Shown here one piece after another: positions 52,295-61,069 of a stretch of 64,000 nt of DNA. The translations under genes and the position numbers were made by a program. Position 1 is the stretch's first letter. Each line of letters begins with the position of its first letter. The notes under the pieces were generated by a model. It saw nothing but the letters and a program-made list of their open reading frames with translations. It was not told the origin of the DNA and made no database searches. This stretch comes from Nitratireductor sp. (GTDB lineage Bacteria; Pseudomonadota; Alphaproteobacteria; Rhizobiales; Rhizobiaceae): contig JACKJU010000006.1 of the NCBI GenBank assembly GCA_020637805.1, forward strand, positions 1 to 64,000. The letters are read 5' to 3'.

Positions 52295-52323
52295 GATAGA
52301 TCTGGAATCGGAGTGATTGCGCA

Positions 52324-53319
52324 ATGGGCGAAAAACGCATGATCGCGGTTCTTGGAGCCGGAGCCTGGGGAACGGCACTTGCCGCCGCCATGGTTTCTGC
52401 GGGCAATGGCGTTCGCCTGTGGGGCAGGGACACTGCGGTTTGCCGCGAGATCAACGAAACCCGGCGGAATTCGGCCTTTCTCGGCGATGCGGCGTTGCCA
52501 GGCGGACTTGATGCGACCACCAGTCTTGAAGCCGCCCTTGACGGTGCGGACGTTGTCCTGATCGTGATCCCGGCACAGGCAATCAGCAGGATTGCCGGTC
52601 TTCTCGCCGGTGCAACGCCTTTGGGAAATGGCGTTCCGCTCGTGGTTTGTGCCAAGGGAATTGACCGGGAGTCGGGGCTTCTTCCTGCGCAGACACTGGA
52701 GAAGGTGCTTCCGGGCCGTGCGATAGCTGCGCTGTCGGGCCCGAGTTTCGCTGCAGATATCGTAAGAGGCAAACCCACGGCGGTGACGCTCGCGGCTTCG
52801 CAGATGGATGCGGCGCTGCAACTTTCCGAACAGCTTTCCGGCCCGAACCTCCGGGTCTATGCCAGTGACGATCTGACCGGCGTGGAACTTGGCGGTGCAC
52901 TGAAAAACGTGATCGCAGTGGCCGTGGGTGCCTGCCGCGGAATGGAACTTGGCGCGAGCGCGGAAGCGGCACTCATCACGCGTGGGTTCAGGGAGTTGAT
53001 GCGGATCGCAACGGCGCTTGGTGCGCGCAATGAAACGTTGATGGGGCTTTCCGGCCTGGGCGATCTCGTGCTGACCTGCTCCAGCCCGCAATCACGCAAT
53101 TTCTCCTACGGCATGAAACTGGGGCAGGGCGTTTCGACCGAGGGGCTGCCGCTTGCCGAAGGCGCGTTCACCGCTGGCGTGGCGGCGCGTATCGCGAAAG
53201 AAAGAGGAATAGAGGCACCGTTGACGACGATGGTGGCGGCGATGGTGGAAGGCAGGCTGACTGCAGGGGAAGCGAAACAGGCCCTGCTTGCCCGCCCGCT
53301 CAAAAGTGAAGGAGAATAG
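52324..53319 (+). CDS. gpsA: NAD(P)H-dependent glycerol-3-phosphate dehydrogenase
   Basis: 331 residues. The nucleotide motif is VLGAGAWGTALAAAM; other motifs are CAKGIDRESG, LSGPSFAADIVRGKPTAV, the catalytic lysine in GVELGGALKNVIAVAVG, and MGLSGLGDLVLTCSSPQSRN. It reduces dihydroxyacetone phosphate to sn-glycerol-3-phosphate for phospholipid synthesis. It lies 29 bases after tsaD. Confidence 0.95.
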   Translation: MGEKRMIAVLGAGAWGTALAAAMVSAGNGVRLWGRDTAVCREINETRRNSAFLGDAALPGGLDATTSLEAALDGADVVLIVIPAQAISRIAGLLAGATPLGNGVPLVVCAKGIDRESGLLPAQTLEKVLPGRAIAALSGPSFAADIVRGKPTAVTLAASQMDAALQLSEQLSGPNLRVYASDDLTGVELGGALKNVIAVAVGACRGMELGASAEAALITRGFRELMRIATALGARNETLMGLSGLGDLVLTCSSPQSRNFSYGMKLGQGVSTEGLPLAEGAFTAGVAARIAKERGIEAPLTTMVAAMVEGRLTAGEAKQALLARPLKSEGE

Positions 53320-53324
53320 GCTGA

Positions 53325-53762
53325 ATGAAGTATTGGTTGTTCAAGTCCGAACCGTTCAAGTGGTCCTGGGAGATGCAGAAGGCCAAGGGCGAAGAGGGAG
53401 AGCAGTGGGACGGCATCCGAAACTATCTCGCCCGCAACAACATGCGGGAGATGAAGATTGGCGACCGCGGATTTTTCTACCACTCCAATGAGGGTCTGGA
53501 GGTTGTCGGCATCGTGGAAGTGTGTGCCGAGAGCCATCCGGATACCACGACTGATGACGAGCGTTGGGATTGCGTGGACATCAAGGCTGTCTGCGACATG
53601 CCGAAGCCTGTGACACTGAAGGCGGTCAAGGCCAATGAGAAGCTCTCCAAGATGTCGCTCGTAACCTCCATGCGCCTTTCCGTTCAGCCGGTAACGGAAG
53701 ACGAATGGATCGAGGTCTGCCGCATGGGCGGGCTGGATGGCAAGACGCTGAAACCGCTTTGA
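53325..53762 (+). CDS. EVE-domain protein
   Basis: 145 residues made of a single EVE (PUA-like) domain: MKYWLFKSEPFKWSWEMQ, the signature GIRNYLARNNMREMKIGDRG and FYHSNEGLEVVGIVEV. EVE domains bind modified bases in RNA or DNA. Linkage to gpsA and tsaD is common in alphaproteobacteria. It starts 5 bases after the gpsA stop. Confidence 0.9.
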   Translation: MKYWLFKSEPFKWSWEMQKAKGEEGEQWDGIRNYLARNNMREMKIGDRGFFYHSNEGLEVVGIVEVCAESHPDTTTDDERWDCVDIKAVCDMPKPVTLKAVKANEKLSKMSLVTSMRLSVQPVTEDEWIEVCRMGGLDGKTLKPL

Positions 53763-53764
53763 AT

Positions 53765-54442
53765 GTGGGCGGAATCACCGTGGCCTTCGATAGTGAAACG
53801 GCGAAGCGCTTCGTTTTGGAGAATACCTCGGTCCTGACACCTCCACATGTCCCTGAAATCCGACTGCGTCTGGCAGACGAAGCCCATGCATTGTGGTTGA
53901 AAACGGAAGAGGAACTGGAACGGATAGGCCTTCCCCCGCCATTCTGGGCATTTGCCTGGGCAGGCGGGCAGGGTCTTGCCCGTCATGTGCTGGACCATCC
54001 GGAATTGGTGCGCGGCAAGCGGGTGTTCGATCTGGCGACCGGGTCGGGCCTGGTCGCCATCGCAGCGAAGACGGCGGGTGCCACGCAGGTAGTGGCGAAC
54101 GATGTCGATCCATTCTGCGAGGCGGCAGTCGGCTTGAACAGCCAGGTCAACGCCGTTTCCCTTCGTTTTGACGGGAACGATTTCCTGGCTTCGGGTTCGG
54201 ACCTGCCGCAAGTCGACTGTGTGCTGGCTGGTGACGTCTTCTACGACCGGATGTTTTCGGCAAGTGCCTTTGCATTTCTGAAACGCTGCGCCGATGCCGG
54301 CATGCGAGTGCTCTGCGGCGATCCGGGGCGTGCCTATCTGCCGAAGGATGGGCTGGAAAAGCGCGCCGAATACAACATTGCCGTTACCCGCGCGCTTGAA
54401 GACAGCGAGGTCAAGCATACCTGTGTATGGGAGGTGATGTGA
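53765..54442 (+). CDS. Class I SAM-dependent methyltransferase (protein-lysine/ETFB type)
   Basis: About 225 residues. The conserved head VLTPPHVPEIRLRLADEAHA leads to GLPPPFWAFAWAGGQGLARH, the SAM-binding VFDLATGSGLVAIAAKTAGA and VVANDVDPFCEAAV. This pattern is that of METTL20/ETFB-lysine methyltransferase relatives. The start is uncertain: GTG 53765 and TTG 53759 are both possible, and the ATG at 53763 is out of frame. It abuts the EVE gene and ends the operon. Confidence 0.8.
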   Translation: MGGITVAFDSETAKRFVLENTSVLTPPHVPEIRLRLADEAHALWLKTEEELERIGLPPPFWAFAWAGGQGLARHVLDHPELVRGKRVFDLATGSGLVAIAAKTAGATQVVANDVDPFCEAAVGLNSQVNAVSLRFDGNDFLASGSDLPQVDCVLAGDVFYDRMFSASAFAFLKRCADAGMRVLCGDPGRAYLPKDGLEKRAEYNIAVTRALEDSEVKHTCVWEVM

Positions 54443-54655
54443 CCGGCACAGTGCCTGCTGCGGCGTCTGGCAGATCGAATTCGAAGTGGCATTGCGCGGA
54501 TCGGGTTCGCATTGGCCCAAGTGGGACAGCAGGCCGCGGCATTTTGATATCCGTGAAGTTGTTTTCCAAGAGGTATTGTGTTTGGTTGATCGCGAGCGGG
54601 AAGAGTATCCGATCGTACTAAACTTTACGGTATGCTGTCGGATCGTTAACCGGAA

Positions 54656-56191
54656 ATGAAAGTGGCGACGGCAATGGCAAGCAGACAGACGGGTGGCCGC
54701 AGAGGCCGAAAATCTCCGAAAACCATAGATGGTGAAGCAAATCCGGTAACTCCGGAGGAGGAATCCGTACAAAAAGATACGGAATCTGAATTGCAAGCCG
54801 AGACTGCGGCGGAGGCGGTCGAAGCGCACGTGGTGGAGGCCAATGCAGAGCTGGCAGCGGAGGCTGCCGCCAGCGAGAACGAAGCGGCCTCCGATCCGGC
54901 GTCAGAAGTAAACGCGGATGATTCAACGGAGCCGGGGAACGATGTATCCGATAAGGCAGATGAAGCCGAAGATGGTGCTGCGCAAGAGGACGATATGTCC
55001 GTGAGCCAATCGGATGACGATGTTGCCGGGCCGCAGCCGGCTGCCGCTCCGGTTACCAGAGTGGAAAAGAAGACCTCGTTTGCCGCGATGCTGGTGTCGG
55101 CATTGCTTGGCGGCGGGGTCGCATTGGCGGGTGCCGGTTTCGCTTCGAAGATACCGGGTATTGAAAATGTTCCGGGGCTCGGTGCCTTTGCCACCCAGGA
55201 CAGCAGCAGCGAAAACACGGAACTGCAGGCCGCCAATGCGCGTATCGACGCATTGCAGGCAAAGCTTGATGAGCTGGCTTCAACGGCGCCCGCATCCGGC
55301 GCTCCGGCCGCAGACCCAGCGATCGCCCAGCGCATTGACGATCTGGAGGCTGCGCTTGGTACCTTGAAGGAAACGAACGCTTCCGCATCCGGACCAGTTG
55401 ACCAGACGGCTGCAAACGAAGCGGCACGGAAGGCCGACGAGGCGCTCCAGCAGATCGGTGAACTCAAGGCTACGATCAATTCCGGCGAGGCAGCTGCGCC
55501 GGGAGCCAGCGAGGACATTGCCGCGCTCAAGGACGAGGTTGGCAAGGTTGCACCGGAGCTTCAACGGATCGATACGGCGGTGTCCGAACTCACCGGTCGC
55601 GTCCAGGCCGTGGAGGATAGTGTGAACACGCAGATCCTGCCCGCCATGGAAACGGTGAAGCAGGCGGCACAGACGGCAGAGCGCGGTCAGAGCATTGCAA
55701 AATCGGTAAGTGCGCGGGCACTGACCTCCGTTCTGGAGCAGGGCGGCGAATTTTCCGGCGAACTGGCCGCAGCCGAAGCGCTGGCCGGTCCCTCGCCTGC
55801 AAGCGAGGCCCTGGCACCGGTTGCAGCGCAGGGACTGCCAACGAAGGCTGAACTTCTCGCCGAGTTCCAGCCGCTCGCCAATACGATGATCGAGGGCAGC
55901 ACCCTGCCACCAGACGATGCCGGTGTCGTGGCGCGCTTCATGGCGAGCGCCAAATCGCTGGTCAAGGTGCGTCCGGCCGGCCCGGTTGAAGGTGATACCG
56001 TCACCGCGATCGTCTCAAGGGTTGAGGCTGCGCTCAAGTCGGGTGCCCTCGAAGAGGCCTATTCACAGTGGGAAACCCTGCCCGACAGCGCCAAATCGGT
56101 ATCGGCGGACTGGGCTGCGAGGCTCAAGATGCGAATTGATGCCGAGAAAAACCTGCACGAGCTGATTGGTCAGCTCGGAGCGGCAGGCTGA
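54656..56191 (+). CDS. Mic60/mitofilin-like inner-membrane protein
   Basis: 511 residues. A disordered acidic N-terminus of ~135 residues is followed by one membrane helix (SFAAMLVSALLGGGVALAGA), a long coiled coil (about residues 180-340, heptads such as DDLEAALGTLKETN) and a C-terminal mitofilin-signature region (FMASAKSLVKVRPAGPVEGD onward). In alphaproteobacteria this gene sits next to hemY and shapes intracytoplasmic membranes, as Mic60 shapes mitochondrial cristae. The start may be ATG 54656 or 54674. hemY follows 13 bases later. Confidence 0.82.
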   Translation: MKVATAMASRQTGGRRGRKSPKTIDGEANPVTPEEESVQKDTESELQAETAAEAVEAHVVEANAELAAEAAASENEAASDPASEVNADDSTEPGNDVSDKADEAEDGAAQEDDMSVSQSDDDVAGPQPAAAPVTRVEKKTSFAAMLVSALLGGGVALAGAGFASKIPGIENVPGLGAFATQDSSSENTELQAANARIDALQAKLDELASTAPASGAPAADPAIAQRIDDLEAALGTLKETNASASGPVDQTAANEAARKADEALQQIGELKATINSGEAAAPGASEDIAALKDEVGKVAPELQRIDTAVSELTGRVQAVEDSVNTQILPAMETVKQAAQTAERGQSIAKSVSARALTSVLEQGGEFSGELAAAEALAGPSPASEALAPVAAQGLPTKAELLAEFQPLANTMIEGSTLPPDDAGVVARFMASAKSLVKVRPAGPVEGDTVTAIVSRVEAALKSGALEEAYSQWETLPDSAKSVSADWAARLKMRIDAEKNLHELIGQLGAAG

Positions 56192-56204
56192 GGGGAGACC
56201 GGAC

Positions 56205-58190
56205 ATGATCAGACTCGTTTTCTTCTTCCTGCTGATACTGGCACTCGGTTTCGGGTTTTCCTGGATCGCAGATCGTCCGGGCGATGTGGCGCTGCAGTGG
56301 CAGGGAACAACCTATGAAACCAGCCTCATGGTCGTGGTTGCGGGTGTCGTCGCACTGATCGCGGCCGTGATGTTCGTCTGGGCTGCCATCCGTATCGTCC
56401 TGAATTCACCACGGCTCATGCGCCGCTTCTGGCGCAACCGCAAACGTGACCGCGGTTACGAAGCCCTGTCTCGCGGGCTGATCGCGGCGGGTGCTGGCGA
56501 TCCCGCACTGGCTCGGCGAAATGCCAAGGAAAGCGAAAAGCTGCTGGGCAGTGCGCCACTAGTACAACTGCTCGACGCGCAGACGGCTCTTCTGGAAGGA
56601 AAGCGCGAGGAAGCCCGTGCGCGCTTCGAGAAGATGCTGGAGGATGACGACACACGGCTTGTGGCCTTGCGCGGACTTTACATCGAGGCCGAAAAACAGA
56701 ATGCGGGCGAGGCGGCGCGCCATTATGCCGAGGAAGCCCACAGGGAGGCTCCCGCTCTTGGTTGGGCCGGCAATGCCATCCTGCGTTACCGCGCCATGGA
56801 CGGTGACTGGGATGCTGCGTTGAAGGCGCTCGAATCGAACAAAATGGCAGGCCTGATCGACAAGGATGCGGCCAGGCGCCAGCGTGCCGTGCTGCTGACC
56901 GCTCTTGCCCATTCGCTGGAACCTGCGGAACCACAGCGCGCGGCAAAGTATTCGCGCGAGGCGCACAAGCTTGCGCCGGACCTGATACCGGCTGCGGTGA
57001 TCGGCGCCAAGGCGCTGATGCGCAACAACGATATCGGGCGTGCGGCCGGCCTGCTCGAATCGGTGTGGAAAAAGGATCCGCACCCGGAGATCGCACGCGC
57101 CTATGTAGACCTGCGTCTGGGCGATTCGGCGCAGGACCGTCTCAAGCGTGCCCGGAAACTGGCCGCAATGCGGCCCAACCATCCAGAGGGCAACATCATC
57201 ATCGCAGAGGCTGCCATCGAGGCGCATGACTGGGAGACTGCCCGCAATGCGATGAAGCCGGTTCTTTCGTCGCGTCCCACCGAGCGCGCCTGCCTGATCA
57301 TGGCTGATATCGAGGAAGGCGAGTTCGGCGACCGTGGCCGCGTGCGCGACTGGCTGTCGCGTGCCGTGCGGGCACCGAAAGATGCGGCGTGGACCGCAGA
57401 CGGGCATGTCTCGGAACACTGGCTGCCGATTTCGCCGGTTTCCGGACGCATCGATGCATTCGAATGGAAGGTTCCGGTCGAGCAATTGGGCGCGCCATCC
57501 ACGCCAGTTCTCGATGCGGGCGACCTGCAAGATCTTGCCGCGTCCAAACCTGCCGATCCGGAGCCTCGGGTGATTTCCGGCATTCCTGGCGCTGCCGATG
57601 CCGAAGACGCGATCATCGTGCCGGTGCCGCTTGACGCCAAACCCGAAACGGGTGCGAAGGAAGATGCCTCTCAACCGGCACAGGATGCCTCGAAGAAAGA
57701 AGAACGCGCCAGCGCCGTTGCGGCTGCCAGTGCTGCCGCTGGCAGTGCGACCGGGGAACCTGACGATGCTGGACCGCTCAAGGATGTGACAGCCAATCCC
57801 GAAACGGAAACCGATACCGGCGATGTTTCTGCAATTGATGGAAAATCGCCGGAGATGGAAGCAGCCAAGGTAGCCAAACCTGAAAGTGATGAAGGCGACC
57901 TACTGCCTGAGCGTGCAATCGAAATGCCTGGAACGGAAGCCGGCGAGGAAGCGCCTGGCGACAAGGAAGTCGCGGCGCCTGCCGCAAGTTCCGGCAAAAC
58001 GGAAGCAAAGATTCAGCCGGCTTCGAAGGTTTCCGACGATGGTGTTTCCCTGATGGCGCAACAAGGTGACGATGAAACCGATGACGGCGATGTCATGGTC
58101 AAGCCGGTGCTTGGCTACCGGCCGGATGATCCGGGCATCAACGACGATGAGCCGGATGAGAAACCGCGCAAGCGCTTCGGCCTCTTCTGA
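56205..58190 (+). CDS. hemY: HemY-type TPR membrane protein with long acidic C-terminal extension
   Basis: 661 residues. Two membrane helices (residues 3-20 and ~42-64) and the HemY_N core (NSPRLMRRFWRNRKRDRGYE, ALSRGLIAAGAGDPALARRN) are followed by TPR-like helices to about residue 380. The remaining ~230 residues are Ala/Asp/Glu/Pro-rich and probably disordered. ATG 56205 follows AGGGGAG. HemY proteins of this family are linked to haem genes but are not protoporphyrinogen oxidases; the role is unclear. Confidence 0.87.
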   Translation: MIRLVFFFLLILALGFGFSWIADRPGDVALQWQGTTYETSLMVVVAGVVALIAAVMFVWAAIRIVLNSPRLMRRFWRNRKRDRGYEALSRGLIAAGAGDPALARRNAKESEKLLGSAPLVQLLDAQTALLEGKREEARARFEKMLEDDDTRLVALRGLYIEAEKQNAGEAARHYAEEAHREAPALGWAGNAILRYRAMDGDWDAALKALESNKMAGLIDKDAARRQRAVLLTALAHSLEPAEPQRAAKYSREAHKLAPDLIPAAVIGAKALMRNNDIGRAAGLLESVWKKDPHPEIARAYVDLRLGDSAQDRLKRARKLAAMRPNHPEGNIIIAEAAIEAHDWETARNAMKPVLSSRPTERACLIMADIEEGEFGDRGRVRDWLSRAVRAPKDAAWTADGHVSEHWLPISPVSGRIDAFEWKVPVEQLGAPSTPVLDAGDLQDLAASKPADPEPRVISGIPGAADAEDAIIVPVPLDAKPETGAKEDASQPAQDASKKEERASAVAAASAAAGSATGEPDDAGPLKDVTANPETETDTGDVSAIDGKSPEMEAAKVAKPESDEGDLLPERAIEMPGTEAGEEAPGDKEVAAPAASSGKTEAKIQPASKVSDDGVSLMAQQGDDETDDGDVMVKPVLGYRPDDPGINDDEPDEKPRKRFGLF

Positions 58191-58256
58191 GGAGAAGCGT
58201 CAACTGCGCCTTCCCGGTGCGCAATCCGGAAAGCCTCGAATCCGGATGATTTGGGG

Positions 58257-58285
58257 CTTCAAATCGGGATACTTTGGTGTATAAG
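58257..58285 (+). promoter_or_regulatory. Possible promoter of tRNA-Thr
   Basis: CTTCAA (58257-58262) and TATAAG (58280-58285) with a 17-base spacer, 37 bases before the tRNA. The -35 matches the alphaproteobacterial CTTGAC form in part. Confidence 0.35.
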
Positions 58286-58322
58286 TCGCACCGCCTGACG
58301 GCGTCCTGACGCCGGTCAATGT

Positions 58323-58398
58323 GCCGCTGTAGCTCAGTTGGTAGAGCACGTCATTCGTAATGATGGGGTCGTAGGTTCGAGTCCTATCAGCGGCACCA
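58323..58398 (+). tRNA. tRNA-Thr(CGT)
   Basis: 76 bases including CCA. The acceptor GCCGCTG pairs with CAGCGGC; D-arm GCTC/GAGC; anticodon stem around TTCGTAA with anticodon CGT, reading ACG codons; T-arm with GGTTCGAGTCC. The discriminator base is A followed by encoded CCA. The 3' 42 bases (58353-58394) are repeated perfectly at 60341-60382, where they are followed by TCCA, showing that this gene is an island integration site. Confidence 0.97.
58353..58394 (+). repeat. attL: 42 bp direct repeat, left copy (3' half of tRNA-Thr)
   Basis: Identical to 60341-60382. It spans the anticodon loop to the end of the acceptor stem, the usual overlap for tyrosine-recombinase islands inserted in tRNA genes. 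Confidence 0.85.
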
Positions 58399-58535
58399 TC
58401 CACTCAGTTCATGCTTTGTTCCCGCATTTGTGCGAGGTAGTATGCAGGCGGGCAGCCGACTGGTTGCCTTATCTTGTAGTTTCTACTTCCCTCGACGCTA
58501 TGCGTTGAGTATTCATCTCAGAAAGGGGACAGGCT

Positions 58536-59534
58536 TTGACCAGCAATGTGGTGCGCCTACACGGCGAAGACATCGAACTTCCGACAGCCGACAACACGTC
58601 GGAGGCGTTGAAGGTGTTCCGCGCCGCGAACGCATACTTCCGCACGGTTCCTTGGCCAGAGCCCTTCGACAAGACTACCCACAGCATCAAGCAGGGCGAT
58701 GCACGCGACCTGTCTCACATTCCAGACGGCTCTGTGGACCTCGTCGTCACCTCACCACCATACTGGACCCTCAAGGAGTATAACCAGTCAGCAGGGCAGC
58801 TTGGCGACATTGAGGACTATGAGGCGTTCCTCGACGAACTCGACAAGGTGTGGGCGGAGTGCAATCGTGTCCTCGTGCCCGGTGGCCGCATTTGCTGCGT
58901 CGTGGGCGATGTCTGTGTGCCGAGACGCCGCCACGGGCGGCACTTCGTGATGCCGTTGCACGCAGATATTCAGGTCCGCTCCCGCGAACTTGGTCTCGAT
59001 GTTCTGACGCCGATCCTCTGGCACAAGATTGCGAACGGTGTGACGGAAGCAAAAGGCAACGGCGCTGGTTTCTATGGCAAGCCTTACCAACCGGGCGCGG
59101 TCGTCAAGAACGATGTTGAGTACATCCTGTTCATGCGCAAGGGTGGCGAGTATCGGCGTGTCAGCCCTCTACAAAAGGCGCTCTCGATCCTGACGAAGGA
59201 GGAGATGCAGCACTGGTGGCGGTCGATTTGGACCGATGTTCGCGGCGCATCGACGCGCGCCGGACACCCAGCGCCGTATCCGCCCGCGCTGGCCGAACGC
59301 CTGATCCGCATGTTCTCTTTTGCCGGTGACACGGTATTGGACCCGTTCCTAGGAACTGGTAGCACGACCGTTGCGGCGATTGCGGCAGGAAGGAACTCTC
59401 TCGGCGTCGAGATTGATGCCACCTACTTGAAGCTCGCCCGAGACAACATCGAGACGGCCATCGAGAAGGAACGGAAAGCTGGCGCGGTGAACGCAGAATT
59501 TGTTGCCCCGAAGCGGCGGCGGAAGACCGCATGA
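58536..59534 (+). CDS. Site-specific DNA methyltransferase (beta class, N4-C or N6-A)
   Basis: 332 residues. Motif IV TSPPYW at about 72-77 precedes motif I DPFLGTGSTTVAAIAAGRNS at about 268-287, the beta-class order. TSPPY favours N4-cytosine but N6-adenine is possible. The central variable region (about 130-240) would recognise the target site. The start is TTG 58536 after AAAGGGGA; no better start fits the length. It lies inside the tRNA-Thr island and overlaps the putative endonuclease frame by ~35 bases. Confidence 0.88.
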   Translation: MTSNVVRLHGEDIELPTADNTSEALKVFRAANAYFRTVPWPEPFDKTTHSIKQGDARDLSHIPDGSVDLVVTSPPYWTLKEYNQSAGQLGDIEDYEAFLDELDKVWAECNRVLVPGGRICCVVGDVCVPRRRHGRHFVMPLHADIQVRSRELGLDVLTPILWHKIANGVTEAKGNGAGFYGKPYQPGAVVKNDVEYILFMRKGGEYRRVSPLQKALSILTKEEMQHWWRSIWTDVRGASTRAGHPAPYPPALAERLIRMFSFAGDTVLDPFLGTGSTTVAAIAAGRNSLGVEIDATYLKLARDNIETAIEKERKAGAVNAEFVAPKRRRKTA

Positions 59535-60252
59535 GGTAGTTTCGGCCTATCAACTGCTCGACACATTCCAGGGTCTGTTCGATGGGCAACCTTACCTGCA
59601 CAGGAAGTCCAACTTGGGCGATTCCGTCGCGATGCGGCTTTACGAAGACCTGCACCAACTTGGCCGGTCCCCCAAGTTCGTTCACAGGGTCGATACTGGG
59701 CTTTCGGTACTGAACACCCAGAACACCCGGCGCGGGGTCAAGGCACGGCGAGGTGATGGTAGTTTCGGGGAGATCATTCCGAACGAGGCCCCGATAAAGG
59801 ACAAGGGGTTCATCGTCTGTCGTGGACCCATCGCGACGATAGAAATTGGGATCGAAGTGAAGATCCTGATGAAGGCGATGATCAAGCAAATTGACCGCGT
59901 GATCTCAGACCTCAAAGGGCAAGCCGTGCACTTCCGCTCGCGAGGTGGCAACCCTGTCTGCGTCGGGGTGGTCGGTATCAACCGGGCGGCTTACACGACG
60001 ACCTATGAAGGCAGCCGGTCATTCAAGACAGACGGCTCGGGAACCTACAAGCACCCTATCGACGAGGCGGATGAGGCAGAGCGACGGTTGTTCCAGTTGG
60101 CCGCGCCAGCCTTCGACGAGTTCATTGTCTTGAGGTTCGAGGCGTCCAACGAAGACCCCTATCCCTTCCGCTGGTCGAACGAGCGCGCGACTTTGCTCAA
60201 CTACGGTGCAGCACTCGCGCGAGTCAGCCAGCAGTATGAGGCGCGCGTCTGA
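59500..60252 (+). CDS. Putative restriction endonuclease partner of the methyltransferase
   Basis: About 250 residues with no family I can name. ATIEIGIEVKILMKAMIKQI resembles a PD-(D/E)xK nuclease core: an E-V-K on a beta-strand followed by a helix. LDTFQGLFDGQPYLHR and HFRSRGGNPVCVGVVGINRA are further conserved-looking stretches. The frame overlaps the methyltransferase end, which is typical of type II R-M gene pairs. The start is unclear: TTG 59500 is the furthest; the ATG at 59531 is in another frame and stops at once. Assignment rests mainly on context and on the ExK core. Confidence 0.55.
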   Translation: MLPRSGGGRPHEVVSAYQLLDTFQGLFDGQPYLHRKSNLGDSVAMRLYEDLHQLGRSPKFVHRVDTGLSVLNTQNTRRGVKARRGDGSFGEIIPNEAPIKDKGFIVCRGPIATIEIGIEVKILMKAMIKQIDRVISDLKGQAVHFRSRGGNPVCVGVVGINRAAYTTTYEGSRSFKTDGSGTYKHPIDEADEAERRLFQLAAPAFDEFIVLRFEASNEDPYPFRWSNERATLLNYGAALARVSQQYEARV

Positions 60253-60340
60253 CTGCTAGGTCTTGCAACATCCTTGCAATGCAGCAGACGGCCTAGAGAA
60301 AACACTGAGTTATCAAGCGGGTTGGCGTCGAGCCCCTGTT

Positions 60341-60382
60341 ATTCGTAATGATGGGGTCGTAGGTTCGAGTCCTATCAGCGGC
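60341..60382 (+). repeat. attR: 42 bp direct repeat, right copy (displaced 3' end of tRNA-Thr)
   Basis: Perfect copy of 58353-58394, then TCCA instead of ACCA. No 5' tRNA half precedes it, so it is a remnant of the original gene end left at the far side of the island. Confidence 0.85.
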
Positions 60383-60708
60383 TCCAAATATCTTTCTTGC
60401 TCGCAAATTGCGCTGCAATGCTCGCGCCTGAAGGTTCGCTCTTCGTTCACAGTTTTACCGGCGTCGGATCGGTTGGAGGTTGTTCCGCTTAGGCGCACCA
60501 GTTAACTTGTCCATGCACAAAAGAGCCCCTGCGAGGCGAGTGTTTGCCGGTTTGGCATTTCGTGCGGCGTTTCGGGTCCGTCGCGCTGAAGATGCTTCCA
60601 TCCTGCATCATTGGATGACATCTTGGGATTTGTTCGCGAGACGCGTTTTTCCGGCAAGCGAAATCACCATTATGAAATCCTGAAAGCCGGAAATCCGAAA
60701 GGCGCCAG
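60383..60708. other. Intergenic sequence right of the tRNA-Thr island
   Basis: About 325 bases with only short frames and no family motifs. No integrase remnant could be recognised here. The stretch probably represents the original DNA downstream of tRNA-Thr plus the promoter of the following gene. Confidence 0.4.
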
Positions 60709-61053
60709 ATGACCACACTCTATGGTATCCCGAATTGCGACACGGTGAAGAAGGCCCGCAAATGGCTGGAGGCAAATGGTGTCGACTACACCTTCCACGA
60801 TTTTCGCGGCGACGGGATAGATGGCGAAAAGATAAGCGCCTGGATCGGCGCGCTTGGCTGGGAAACGGTGATCAACCGCCGCTCCACAAGCTGGAAGGAA
60901 CTGTCGCCCGAAGAACGCGAGAACATGGATGCGGCCGGGGCCGTTCCTGCAGCTCTTGCCCGGCCCACGCTGATCAAGCGGCCCGTTATCGAGCATGATG
61001 GCGGCATTTGGGTCGGGTTCGCACCGGCCGACTATGAAGCCATTTTCGGCTGA
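60709..61053 (+). CDS. ArsC/YffB-family thioredoxin-fold protein
   Basis: 114 residues. MTTLYGIPNCDTVKKARKWL holds the single N-terminal redox cysteine of the ArsC/Spx fold, followed by VDYTFHDFRGDGI and the conserved NRRSTSWKELSPEERE and RPTLIKRPVIEHDG. These are the YffB-type features; arsenate reduction is not implied. GCGCCAG precedes the ATG. It is convergent with the shikimate-dehydrogenase-like gene (16 bases). Confidence 0.87.
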   Translation: MTTLYGIPNCDTVKKARKWLEANGVDYTFHDFRGDGIDGEKISAWIGALGWETVINRRSTSWKELSPEERENMDAAGAVPAALARPTLIKRPVIEHDGGIWVGFAPADYEAIFG

Positions 61054-61069
61054 AATATCCGGGTGTGTT

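Noticed and set aside
60709..61053. Arsenate reductase
   Set aside because: YffB-type features and absence of ars genes; fold membership alone does not support arsenate reduction.
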